This document shows positions 17,563 to 25,174 of a DNA stretch of 36,089 nt, one piece after another. Under the pieces are notes generated by a model. The model did not search any database, was not told where the DNA came from, and was given only the letters and a program-made list of their open reading frames with translations. The position numbers were made by a program, and so were the translations under genes. Location: assembly GCA_023430975.1 (NCBI GenBank), contig JAEYYB010000018.1, positions 1-36,089 on the forward strand, written 5' to 3'. The first letter of the stretch is position 1. Every line of letters starts with the position of its first letter. Source of the stretch: Bacillota bacterium (GTDB lineage Bacteria > Bacillota > Clostridia > Acetivibrionales > DSM-2933).

Positions 17563-17618
17563 TTTTCAAATTAGTAACGAATCCCATCGAAGTGATTCTC
17601 ATTTGGAGCTCCAATAGA

Positions 17619-17638
17619 AATTATCAATGTCGATAATT
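17619..17638 (+). promoter_or_regulatory. Second A1/G4 hexaloop hairpin in amtB leader
   Basis: A perfect 7-bp stem AATTATC / GATAATT closes a six-base loop AATGTC, again A at position 1 and G at position 4. It lies about 60 bases after the terminator and 56 bases before the amtB start, with no T-tract following. It may be a second ANTAR contact or chance. A 12-bp palindrome TTGGAGCTCCAA precedes it (17603-17614). Confidence 0.4.
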
Positions 17639-17694
17639 CCAACTTTCATTTTAATCATGAAAATTACAAATTCAAAATTAATGGAGGAATCGAT

Positions 17695-19032
17695 ATGAAC
17701 AAGAAATTTATGTCCTTTTTATTAAGTTTATTAACAATTTTAAGCGTGCCCATGATGATTTTTGCCGAGGGAGAAGCAAAAATCGACACAGGCGATACTA
17801 CCTTTTCTATTATATCAACAGCACTTGTATTTATTATGACACCAGCATTGGCCTTCTTTTATGGTGGTATGGTGAGAAAAAAGAATGTACTTAACACAAT
17901 GATGAATTCGTTTGTAATGATTGGATTGATCTCTATCCAATGGGTTCTTATAGGCTATACACTTGCATTTGGTCCTGATAAAGGCGGTTTAGTCGGTGGT
18001 CTTGACTTCTTTGGATTTAGCGGAGTAGGTGCAGAACCCAATGCTGATTACGCAGGAACAATACCTCATGGAGCTTTTGCAATGTACCAAATGATGTTCG
18101 CAATTATTACCCCCGCTCTTATAACAGGTGCTTTTGCTGAAAGAATGAGATTCTCCGCATTTTTATTATTTACAACACTTTGGGCGACACTTGTATATGA
18201 CCCTCTCGCACACTGGGTATGGGGCGTTGGAGGATGGATTAGAAACCTTGGTGCTCTTGACTTCGCAGGCGGCACTGTAGTCCATATAAGCTCCGGTATA
18301 GCAGGTTTGGTTGCTGCACTTGTTTTAGGAAAACGTAAAGGCTATAAGGTAACACCAATGATCCCTCATAATATACCATTTGTCCTTTTGGGTGCTGCAG
18401 TATTGTGGTTTGGCTGGTTCGGTTTCAATGCCGGCAGTGCATTGGGAGCAAATGGGCTAGCAGTTAGTGCTTTTATCGCCACTAACTCAGCAGCAGCAGC
18501 AGCACTTCTGTCATGGATAGTTGTTGAATGGATACATCATGGAAAACCTACTTTGTTAGGTGCTGCCACAGGATGTGTAGTAGGATTGGTCGCCATAACA
18601 CCGGCAGCCGGCTTCGTCACACCATTGGCTGCAATCATTATGGGACTTTTAGTAAGCCCGTTAAGTTACTTTGCTATAAGTGTTCTTAAGCCCAAATTCG
18701 GATATGATGATTCCCTTGACGTATTCGGATGCCATGGAATAGGCGGTATATTTGGTGCTTTGGCAACAGGAGTGTTCGCATCAAAAGCTGTAAATCCAGC
18801 AGGTGCTGATGGTTTACTTTATGGTAACCCCGGACTTCTTGGAGTTCAAGCTATAAGCGTTCTGGCAACTTTAGTATTCTCAGGAGTACTTACATTTGTT
18901 ATACTTAAAGCAATATCTCTCTTTGTTAAGCTTCGTGTTAGCGAATCTGACGAAGAAGAAGGTCTTGATGTATCTCAGCATGGTGAAGATGCATACCCTG
19001 ACTTCGCTACAGAAGAAGGTATTGCATTATAA
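17695..19032 (+). CDS. amtB: Ammonium transporter AmtB
   Basis: Membrane channel for ammonia/ammonium. A cleavable signal peptide (residues 1 to about 24, ending near IFAEG) precedes eleven predicted helices. Family landmarks are AFFYGGMVRKKNVLN near residue 56, the first pore histidine in DPLAHWVWG near residue 173 and the second in FGCHGIGGIFGAL near residue 345. The cytoplasmic tail is acidic (ESDEEEGLDVSQHGEDAYP). At 445 residues it is full length. GGAGG stands seven bases before the ATG. It is the first gene of amtB-glnK and probably controlled by ANTAR antitermination in its leader; the PII protein encoded next normally plugs the channel when nitrogen is plentiful. Confidence 0.97.
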   Translation: MNKKFMSFLLSLLTILSVPMMIFAEGEAKIDTGDTTFSIISTALVFIMTPALAFFYGGMVRKKNVLNTMMNSFVMIGLISIQWVLIGYTLAFGPDKGGLVGGLDFFGFSGVGAEPNADYAGTIPHGAFAMYQMMFAIITPALITGAFAERMRFSAFLLFTTLWATLVYDPLAHWVWGVGGWIRNLGALDFAGGTVVHISSGIAGLVAALVLGKRKGYKVTPMIPHNIPFVLLGAAVLWFGWFGFNAGSALGANGLAVSAFIATNSAAAAALLSWIVVEWIHHGKPTLLGAATGCVVGLVAITPAAGFVTPLAAIIMGLLVSPLSYFAISVLKPKFGYDDSLDVFGCHGIGGIFGALATGVFASKAVNPAGADGLLYGNPGLLGVQAISVLATLVFSGVLTFVILKAISLFVKLRVSESDEEEGLDVSQHGEDAYPDFATEEGIAL

Positions 19033-19053
19033 TATCTTTGAAAATCTGTCTAA

Positions 19054-19093
19054 GGAAATTGTGGTGTTAGCTATTATCTACACCATAATTTCC
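19054..19093 (+). other. Stable intercistronic hairpin between amtB and glnK
   Basis: A 14-bp stem (GGAAATTGTGGTGT with its complement, one G-U pair) and a 12-base loop fill half of the amtB-glnK gap. No T-run follows, so it is unlikely to terminate. It could protect the mRNA or set different expression of the two genes. Confidence 0.6.
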
Positions 19094-19120
19094 AGGACAT
19101 AAAAATAAGAGGTGGGGAAA

Positions 19121-19459
19121 ATGAAAAAGATTGAAGCAGTTATTAGGCCAGGTAAACTGGAAGACATTAAGGAAACTCTCAGCAATTTCAATATTCATGG
19201 ACTGACAATCAGTCAGGTTATGGGTTGTGGGCTTCAAAAAGGCAGAAAGGAATATTATCGAGGTACGGAAGTTACATTAAATCTTCTTCCAAAAGTAAAA
19301 ATTGAAATAATCACAAAAGATAGTCATGTGGAAGAAATAATCAGTCTTATAACGAAAGAAGCAAAAACCGGTGAAGTTGGGGATGGAAAAATATTCGTAT
19401 ATGATGTAGAGGATGCAATAAGAATCAGAACCGGCGAAAGAGGCGAATCAGCCATTTAG
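19121..19459 (+). CDS. glnK: PII-family nitrogen regulatory protein
   Basis: Trimeric PII signal protein that senses 2-oxoglutarate and ATP/ADP and regulates AmtB. The start MKKIEAVIRPGKLED, the T-loop region QKGRKEYYRGTE and the B-loop TGEVGDGKIFVYDVEDAIRI are clear. The ATG at 19121 follows GAGGTGGGG and gives exactly the family length of 112 residues; an upstream GTG lies in the ribosome site. Counting from this start, position 51, the uridylylated Tyr in enterobacteria, is Val here, so classical uridylylation at that site is impossible. Tyr45 and Tyr46 are present. It is followed by a strong terminator. Confidence 0.95.
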   Translation: MKKIEAVIRPGKLEDIKETLSNFNIHGLTISQVMGCGLQKGRKEYYRGTEVTLNLLPKVKIEIITKDSHVEEIISLITKEAKTGEVGDGKIFVYDVEDAIRIRTGERGESAI

Positions 19460-19530
19460 GGATATTAATGAATAACTCACATTTGCAAGGCGGAAGTTAT
19501 TCTGTAATTATTCCTTAATATAAATTATAA

Positions 19531-19566
19531 GATAAAACACTTAAGTCCGGACTTAAGTGTTTTATC
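19531..19566 (+). terminator. Terminator of amtB-glnK
   Basis: A perfect 36-bp palindrome centred on GTCCGGAC, with arms GATAAAACACTTAAGTCC, ends in TTTTATCTTTA. It works in both directions in principle. Confidence 0.85.
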
Positions 19567-19572
19567 TTTATA

Positions 19573-19673
19573 TATTAAAGGTGATAAATCTATTACATTT
19601 GTCTGTCGCAAATCCCGTTGAACCGTTCGTTATTTGCTCCGCCAAATGTAAGATTATTAACACTTTTAATATA
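19573..19673 (+). repeat. Palindromic repeat family 1, subgroup A2
   Basis: Full 101-bp copy with the TGTCTGTCGC variant. One arm base differs (AAAGGTG instead of AAAAGTG). It lies directly after the amtB-glnK terminator and before the convergent secreted-protein gene. Confidence 0.93.
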
Positions 19674-19702
19674 GCTAACAGGCAACATAGTGTAATATTT
19701 GT

Positions 19703-20671
19703 TTATAGGAACACATACCTGCCCTCAAATGTTATATTCTCTCCACTTGATAAATACACTCCACTACCATTGATTAGATTAAAGTATGTCTTACCATAAG
19801 ACTCGGTAAATATCGTCGGCAAATTGTCGGGTATATTTTTAAATGTTCCAATGCCTTTGTTTTCATTTATACTGCAAAAAAGCATATGTTTTTTATCTTC
19901 CGACCAAAGTGAAAAACTGTTTATTACTCCTACATCTTTTTTAGGTCCTGATTGTGAATATTTTTTAATTGAATTTAAATCACCATCGTTATATTGAATT
20001 CCGCCTTTCCACTCGTAGTTTTGTGTCTGAAGGCCATAGTATTTCATAACAAGTATATCCTCTAAAGCAGTAGTTTTTACGTTAATATTAAATTGTCCAT
20101 TATCCGCCTCTATCTGTATTTCTTCTCTTAGTATACCCCTTTCAGACTTTAAGGTATTATACCCCTGAATCAAATTGGTTATTTGTATAATAACTGCTCC
20201 ATTTGTTACTATATTATTTTTTACAATACCATCTTTTGACTCTACATCGAATATAAATGTCGTACCTGTTTTGTAGTATCTATTGTCACGTTTAATACTA
20301 TGCCAACCGCCTGTAAATGCACATCCTCCTCCATCGCCATTCTCAAGTGCCTTAACCATATAAGGCCCCAACCAATCGGTACACGCCTGCATAAACAATT
20401 GAGCTTTTTTTCCTATAAAAGGACTCACTTCATTAGTACTGTTTTTTTCCAGATAAATTTTTTTAAAGTTCACCATTTGATTGATACCGCATTTTCCAAT
20501 AACAACATGCATATCGGTATCTTTCTGATATCTAAAGGAAATGATCACATCATCTCCCTGTTTTATTACCTTTTGAATAAAATTGCCTTGATCGGCAAAT
20601 GATATTGAATGAGAGCAAAAGACAGAATAAATTATTGCTAAAAATACTATTACGCTTTTACATCGTGACAT
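19703..20671 (-). CDS. Secreted protein of unknown function
   Basis: I do not recognise this 322-residue protein. Residues 1 to about 26 form a signal peptide (hydrophobic SVIVFLAIIYSVF, likely cleavage after SFA), so it is exported. The mature part is rich in beta-strand-like alternation, with a glycine-rich GDGGGCAFTGGWHSI near residue 112 and two further cysteines. There is no lipobox, anchor or LPXTG motif. The C-terminus (SSGENITFEGRYVFL) resembles the end of sugar-binding beta-sandwich proteins, but this is weak. The gene stands alone, convergent with glnK, and its upstream region contains two nested inverted repeats (20710-20849). Confidence 0.7.
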   Translation of the reverse strand: MSRCKSVIVFLAIIYSVFCSHSISFADQGNFIQKVIKQGDDVIISFRYQKDTDMHVVIGKCGINQMVNFKKIYLEKNSTNEVSPFIGKKAQLFMQACTDWLGPYMVKALENGDGGGCAFTGGWHSIKRDNRYYKTGTTFIFDVESKDGIVKNNIVTNGAVIIQITNLIQGYNTLKSERGILREEIQIEADNGQFNINVKTTALEDILVMKYYGLQTQNYEWKGGIQYNDGDLNSIKKYSQSGPKKDVGVINSFSLWSEDKKHMLFCSINENKGIGTFKNIPDNLPTIFTESYGKTYFNLINGSGVYLSSGENITFEGRYVFL

Positions 20672-20709
20672 AATTTAAAATCTCCTTAACATTTGTGCAA
20701 TATACTATA

Positions 20710-20849
20710 TGTTTTGCAATAACCATTTTACAGTTTTGATTATTGCGAAACATTTTCCTCAATTCATATGTTGCGAAAAATTCATTTTTATAATGCAAAT
20801 GCAGACCATTCAACTGCATTTTCTAATGTAAAATATTTTTCGTAACATA
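20710..20849. promoter_or_regulatory. Two adjacent inverted repeats upstream of the secreted-protein gene
   Basis: The first pairs TGTTTTGCAATAA (20710-20722) with TTATTGCGAAACA (20740-20752). The second pairs TATGTTGCGAAAAAT (20767-20781) with ATTTTTCGTAACATA (20835-20849), with an inner AAATGCAG / CTGCATTT stem. All four arms share an ATGTTNCGNAA-like core, as expected for operator half-sites or palindromic elements. The rest of the 468-base gap holds the repeat at 20956. Confidence 0.45.
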
Positions 20850-20955
20850 TATTAAAACACTCTAACATTTAACCGTTATAAGTTTAGAATCTCCCGAATT
20901 TATTATAGTATTTTTGAAATATAATAAAATAAATTGGCCTTTTTGTAAATAGATT

Positions 20956-21036
20956 GAACAAAACCACGATGTGATTTTTGCACCCTTGATGTTGCCGTGA
21001 GAAATTGCAGTGTAGAATTCGCCATAATTTCCTAGA
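20956..21036 (-). repeat. Dispersed repeat family 2
   Basis: Read on the minus strand, this ~81-bp block matches 29634-29714 on the plus strand throughout: GAAATTATGG, ATTCTACAC, ATTTCTCACG, CAACAATCAAGG-like and TGATTTTGTTC-like blocks occur in the same order. It sits inside a 170-bp segment (20888-21057) bounded by a perfect 10-bp inverted repeat, AATCTCCCGA / TCGGGAGATT, which may be the real ends of the element. Confidence 0.75.
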
Positions 21037-21139
21037 CGTGAACAAAATCGGGAGATTAACCCATATGGTCAACCGGCCGAATATATCTGGTAATTCTTTA
21101 TTCGTTATTTAAGTAATAATTATATTCATAAAATGTTAA

Positions 21140-21808
21140 TTAATTATGCTTGTTACTTTTAAAAGAGCTTATTAAAGGCTCTAAAGCTAAAGGAGGCATA
21201 CCTGATTCCTGAATCTTTTTAGCCAGCTTCAAATATTCTATACTGCTGTCTTTAAATATCCATTTTCTTAATTCTTCATCAATAAGCCCCATTTCTCCCT
21301 TTGCCTCTTTATTTGCATGATTTGCATTGTTAAGCTCTTCCTCTCTCTTATACAATTCTCTTTCTTTCTCATAAGTAAATAAAGTATTATGAGTATAGAA
21401 AAAGGCCTCCCTAACACCTGCATATTTTGCAATTATTTTCAATGTGGCACTAAAGGGCATCCTTTCACCTCTAGCATACAGCTCAAGCATTTCTGGAAAT
21501 ATCATTGTGCCCATCTTCTTGCTGATACTTTCGGACATTTCCTTAAAGGTCAAACTGCCTCTTATTAAATCAATATTCCTGCCAACAGTTAAAGCGTTGA
21601 CATCCTTACACTTTACCCTGCCTAGCAAATAATCTACCGAAACACCAAAGTAATCTGCCAATTTTTTGAGAACATCATAATCAGGTTCTCGCTTGGCAAG
21701 CTCATATGAAGCAACAGCTTGACGCGTCAAGCCTAAATATTCGGCAATATCCTTTTGGGATAAACTCTTTTCTTCCCTCAGCTGCTTCAACATCCTCGAA
21801 AAATCCAC
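21140..21808 (-). CDS. XRE-family transcriptional regulator with two helix-turn-helix regions
   Basis: A DNA-binding regulator of 222 residues. Residues 5-60 form a Cro/C1-type domain (QLREEKSLSQKDIAEYLGLT, RQAVASYELAKREPDYDVL, DYFGVSVDYLLGR). A second, weaker helix-turn-helix (TFKEMSESISKKMGTMIFPE) lies near residues 86-106. A charged helical stretch follows (YEKERELYKREEELNNANHA). It is divergent from a Spo0E-like gene, and the shared region holds two copies of AGCAACnTTnTGTT, each over a -35 element, so it probably represses itself and its neighbour. A role in sporulation timing is an inference from context. Confidence 0.85.
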   Translation of the reverse strand: MDFSRMLKQLREEKSLSQKDIAEYLGLTRQAVASYELAKREPDYDVLKKLADYFGVSVDYLLGRVKCKDVNALTVGRNIDLIRGSLTFKEMSESISKKMGTMIFPEMLELYARGERMPFSATLKIIAKYAGVREAFFYTHNTLFTYEKERELYKREEELNNANHANKEAKGEMGLIDEELRKWIFKDSSIEYLKLAKKIQESGMPPLALEPLISSFKSNKHN

Positions 21809-21887
21809 TTTTGTTTCACCTCAAAAAGTATTCTTCCCAATATAAAAAACTCTCTAGAAATCATAATATACCAAAATAGTACACCAA

Positions 21888-21950
21888 AGCAACATTTTGT
21901 TTGCAAAAATTCCATTTTTTATTGACAGCAACGTTCTGTTGCCTTAAAAT
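21888..21950. promoter_or_regulatory. Divergent promoters with paired operator, XRE gene / spo0E-like gene
   Basis: Plus promoter: TTGACA (21922-21927), 17 bases, TAAAAT (21945-21950). Minus promoter candidate: TTGCTT at 21887-21892 with TATATT 16 bases on. Two matching boxes, AGCAACATTTTGTTTGC (21888-21904) and AGCAACGTTCTGTTGC (21927-21942), each overlap one -35 or its spacer. The second is a clear inverted repeat, GCAAC-N5-GTTGC. Confidence 0.6.
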
Positions 21951-22045
21951 TAAAATAAGTTATTATTGTTGATATTCTATCACAAATTAATTGAATATAA
22001 AATACTGAATTTGATTTAAGAAGCAATGGGTTTTTGGAGGTTTTT

Positions 22046-22210
22046 ATGTTAGAACAGTTAGAAGAGTTGCGTAGCAAGCTGTATGAAGTAATGGATACAG
22101 GTAATACCGAAGACATATTAAGAATTAGCCAAGAATTGGACGATTTAATTTTATTCTATACAAAAAATAATTTTAAAAACATTAATGTAAAAGCGATCAC
22201 TAATGCCTAA
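22046..22210 (+). CDS. Spo0E-like sporulation regulatory protein
   Basis: A small 54-residue protein that probably dephosphorylates Spo0A-P and so delays sporulation. It has the family's short helical hairpin layout: LEQLEELRSKLYEVMD, a turn, then the signature SQELDDLILFYTK, in which S-x-E-L-D is the conserved phosphatase motif. A GGAGG site stands seven bases before the ATG, and a good sigma-A promoter lies at 21922-21950. It is divergent from the XRE regulator and convergent with the HAD phosphatase. At this length it is easily missed by automatic gene calling. Confidence 0.88.
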   Translation: MLEQLEELRSKLYEVMDTGNTEDILRISQELDDLILFYTKNNFKNINVKAITNA

Positions 22211-22232
22211 TAGTAGCAAATGCAATATTTTT

Positions 22233-23069
22233 CTATAGGTTATTGGGGTTGTAGTTTAAAATTAGTTCAATGGCTATGGCTACTCCATTTTCATCATTTG
22301 TTGCGGAGATAAAATCAGCGATTTTCTTAAGTGATTCGTCAGCATTACCCATCACGATTTTGTATTGGGATTCTAATAGCATAGATAAATCATTTTCACT
22401 ATCACCCATAGCAACAATATCATATCCTTTGTACTCGTTGCTCTCACTTACAATTGCCAAGGCCTTGCCCTTATTAACATTTTTATTTACCACTTCAATG
22501 TTATCGTCGCCGGAACACATCACACTCACTGTATCAATTCTTTCTAAAAGACTCCTAACTTCACTCAATTGCTCTGGGTCCTTAGAAACCATCAGAAATT
22601 TGGATACGTTTTGACTGCTATTCTTTACAACTTCCATAAAATCAGATATAACCCTGATGTTTATCCTGTATTCTTCGGGAACCTCAGTATTCTCAATCCA
22701 ATATAGAGGCGTAGGGCATTCATCCATTTCAGTAAACATATCGTGATCAATATAAGCATGGAAGTATATTTTCTTTCTCCTGCATATATCAATTACTTTA
22801 TAACAATCCTCTTTTCTTAGGAAATTGGAATATAACAACCTTTCTGTTGCTATATCCCTTATTTCCGCACCGTTACAGGATATTAGAGGCCCATTGATAC
22901 CAACCTCATGAGCAAACCTCTTAGCTGATTTGAACACCTTGCCTGTGCAAATTATTACCTTCAGCCCTTTTTCTTCTGCACTTCTAATAGCATCTCTGTT
23001 TTCCTTTGAAATTTTCTTGTCACTGCTTAAAAGCGTACCATCCAAATCGATAAATATTAATTTACGCAT
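22233..23069 (-). CDS. HAD-superfamily hydrolase, Cof type
   Basis: Predicted cytoplasmic sugar-phosphate or nucleotide phosphatase of the Cof/YbiV group (HAD IIB). Motif I is FIDLDGTLL (nucleophile Asp near residue 8). Motif II is in VIICTGK. The conserved Lys is NKGKALA, and motif IV is MGDSENDLSML near residue 217. A cap domain lies between motifs II and III. At 278 residues it is full length. The natural substrate cannot be inferred. It follows alaT by 10 bases on the same strand and may be the third gene of the T-box-controlled operon. Confidence 0.9.
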   Translation of the reverse strand: MRKLIFIDLDGTLLSSDKKISKENRDAIRSAEEKGLKVIICTGKVFKSAKRFAHEVGINGPLISCNGAEIRDIATERLLYSNFLRKEDCYKVIDICRRKKIYFHAYIDHDMFTEMDECPTPLYWIENTEVPEEYRINIRVISDFMEVVKNSSQNVSKFLMVSKDPEQLSEVRSLLERIDTVSVMCSGDDNIEVVNKNVNKGKALAIVSESNEYKGYDIVAMGDSENDLSMLLESQYKIVMGNADESLKKIADFISATNDENGVAIAIELILNYNPNNL

Positions 23070-23079
23070 ATATCACCAT

Positions 23080-24249
23080 TTACTTTTTTAATGAAGTCAC
23101 AAACTTTTCAACTCGCTTCAATGCTTCTATTATATTGTCAACGGAATATGCATAGCAAGCCCTTATAAAACCTTCACCGCCCGCACCGAATGCAGTTCCC
23201 GGTACTATAGCTACTTTTTCCTCTGAAAGCAGTCTTTCACAGAATTCTTCCGACCTTAAGCCGGTTGATCTTATACAAGGAAAAACATAAAAAGCACCTA
23301 ACGGCTCAAAGCATTCCAAACCTAATTTCCTAAAGCCGTCAACCATTACTCTTCTTCTTCTGTTATACTCTCTCCTCATCATCTCTATATCGCCGTCACC
23401 GCTCTTCAACGCTTCAATAGCTGCGTATTGGGCAGTTGTCGGAGATGACATTATAGCGAATTGATGGATCTTATACATTGCCCCAATCAAATCTGGATGC
23501 CCACATGCATATCCAAGCCTCCAGCCAGTCATTGCATAAGATTTTGAAAATCCATTAATTATCAATGTTTTATCTTTCATCTCAGGATAGCTGGCAATTG
23601 ACACATGCTTTCCTTCATACGTCAGTTCTGAATAAATTTCGTCAGATAACACAACAATATTCTTATCTTTGAGGACATCTACAATTCTATCCAGGTCCTC
23701 CCTTGTCATTATAGCACCTGTAGGGTTATTGGGAAACGGTAGTATCAGAACTTTAGTCCTTGGAGTTATTGCCTTTTCAAGAAGCTCCGGTGTCAATCTG
23801 AATTGATCCTCTACTCTTAAATTAATTATTACCGGCGTAGCACCTGTAAGAATTGTACAAGGTTTATATGCAACAAAGCTGGGTTCAGGTATTATTACCT
23901 CATCCCCTGGCCCTACCAGGGACCTCAATGCTATGTCGATAGCCTCACTTCCGCCTACTGTAACAATTATCTGATTTTTGGGATCATATCCCACATTAAA
24001 TTTTCTTTTATAATAATTTGATATTTCAGTCCTAAGCTCTATAAAACCGGAATTAGGGGAATAATGGGTATGACCCTTTTCTAAGGAATATATACCCGCC
24101 TCTCTCACATTCCACGGCGTTACAAAATCAGGTTCTCCGATACTAAGGGAAATAGCATCCTTCATTTCGTTGACCAGATCAAAAAACTTCCTGATCCCTG
24201 AAGGAGGGATATTTTTTATGGTTGGAGTAATCATATCCGACATTTTCAT
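23080..24249 (-). CDS. alaT: PLP-dependent class I/II aminotransferase, probable alanine transaminase
   Basis: Transfers an amino group between alanine and 2-oxoglutarate if the assignment is right. The fold-type I signatures are SLSIGEPDF near residue 36, FPNNPTGA near residue 174, the SDEIYSELTY block and the PLP-binding lysine in NGFSKSYAMTGWRLGY near residue 233. At 389 residues it is typical. Its ATG overlaps the stop codon of the Lrp-family gene before it (ATGA). This regulator-plus-aminotransferase pair matches the Bacillus subtilis alaR-alaT layout. The upstream T-box has an apparent alanine specifier, which independently supports alanine as the substrate. Without this context it would be called only a class I aminotransferase. 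Confidence 0.8.
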   Translation of the reverse strand: MKMSDMITPTIKNIPPSGIRKFFDLVNEMKDAISLSIGEPDFVTPWNVREAGIYSLEKGHTHYSPNSGFIELRTEISNYYKRKFNVGYDPKNQIIVTVGGSEAIDIALRSLVGPGDEVIIPEPSFVAYKPCTILTGATPVIINLRVEDQFRLTPELLEKAITPRTKVLILPFPNNPTGAIMTREDLDRIVDVLKDKNIVVLSDEIYSELTYEGKHVSIASYPEMKDKTLIINGFSKSYAMTGWRLGYACGHPDLIGAMYKIHQFAIMSSPTTAQYAAIEALKSGDGDIEMMRREYNRRRRVMVDGFRKLGLECFEPLGAFYVFPCIRSTGLRSEEFCERLLSEEKVAIVPGTAFGAGGEGFIRACYAYSVDNIIEALKRVEKFVTSLKK

Positions 24250-24725
24250 AATATTATTGCCTCCCTGTCATCCTTAGTCTTCTCTTCAAAAATAGTTCCC
24301 TTATCTTTATATTTCTTCAATACGAAGTGGGTTGCAGTGCTCAATACATTTTCCAATGGTGCGAGCTTCATTGCAACAAACAATGCCACCTCCTTCATCG
24401 TTTTTCCTTCTACTATTACAGTTAGGTCAAAGCCTCCTGACATTAAGTAGCAAGCCTTAACCTGAGGGTATCTGTAAATTCTTTCCGCTACTTTGTCAAA
24501 ACCTTCTCCTCTTTGCGGAGTGACTTTAAGTTCAATTAATGCAGTAACACTCTCTTTGCCTGTTTTTTCCCAGTTGATCATTGCCGTATAACCAGCTATT
24601 GTGTTGTCCTCTTCGTAATTCTTAATAATTTCCTTTACTTCATCAACAGTCTTTCCAAGCATAACTGCCATTTGCTCCTCGGTCAATTTGGCGTTATTCT
24701 CCAATAGTTCTAAAATTTCTTCCAT
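24246..24725 (-). CDS. alaR: Lrp/AsnC-family regulator, probable AlaR
   Basis: DNA-binding and amino-acid-sensing regulator of 159 residues. The N-terminal helix-turn-helix (LTEEQMAVMLGKTVDEVKEI) is followed by a typical ligand-binding RAM domain (VTALIELKVTPQ, then YLMSGGFDLTVIVEG). The ATG at 24725, nine bases after GGAG, is preferred over the GTG at 24731, which abuts the site. It is the first gene behind the T-box leader and is translationally coupled to alaT. Assignment as AlaR rests on gene order, not on specific residues. Confidence 0.8.
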   Translation of the reverse strand: MEEILELLENNAKLTEEQMAVMLGKTVDEVKEIIKNYEEDNTIAGYTAMINWEKTGKESVTALIELKVTPQRGEGFDKVAERIYRYPQVKACYLMSGGFDLTVIVEGKTMKEVALFVAMKLAPLENVLSTATHFVLKKYKDKGTIFEEKTKDDREAIIL

Positions 24726-24821
24726 AGCCACTCTCTCCTTTTACATATATTTATATTGCTCTTTATGAGAATCTATTAAATCATTAATATTATTTACACA
24801 AACCGTCTCTTTATATAAAAC

Positions 24822-25130
24822 AATAAAAAAACTCCTTCCCCAAAGAAAGGGGCGAAGGAGTATTCCGCGGTACCACCCTAATTAGCATACAGAAATGCTG
24901 TCTCAACCGATACAAAATATACCGTTCCTCTATAACGCGAGGTCTCGTCATCTTCTAATGTCCAATACACTTTATATTTAAATAGTATCGGATTTCTCAA
25001 AGTGAATCTCCAGGGCTGCTTTCTATATAGTCCTTTGTTAGTCTTCCACCAAACACTAACTCTCTTTAAAATTACCTATATATACTCTTCCCCATCATTG
25101 ATCTTAAATACATATTAATTTTTATTATTA
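24822..25130 (-). promoter_or_regulatory. T-box leader, apparent alanine (GCA) specifier
   Basis: The conserved T-box AGGGTGGTACCGCGG lies at 24865-24880. A strong terminator follows: stem CTCCTTCCCC with GGGGcGAAGGAG (24832-24860) and a T-run. In Stem I, TATATAG (25076-25082) pairs with CTATATA (25024-25030); directly below is GAAA followed by GCA (25017-25019), the position of the specifier in known leaders. The antiterminator bulge TGGT would pair with ACCA, meaning discriminator A, as in tRNA-Ala and unlike tRNA-Ser (G), which excludes the alternative reading AGC. Uncharged tRNA-Ala would allow transcription of alaR-alaT. Confidence 0.88.
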
Positions 25131-25136
25131 TTAAGT

Positions 25137-25165
25137 ATTATACGAAACTAAATTTAAAATTTCAA
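25137..25165 (-). promoter_or_regulatory. Promoter of the T-box operon
   Basis: On the minus strand TTGAAA (25160-25165) and TATAAT (25137-25142) are separated by exactly 17 bases. The predicted start is near 25130. Confidence 0.8.
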
Positions 25166-25174
25166 CACTTTTAA

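Noticed and set aside
25017..25021. Serine (AGC) as the T-box specifier
   Set aside because: The TGGT bulge predicts discriminator A, while bacterial tRNA-Ser normally has G; GAAA followed by GCA also fits the usual context.
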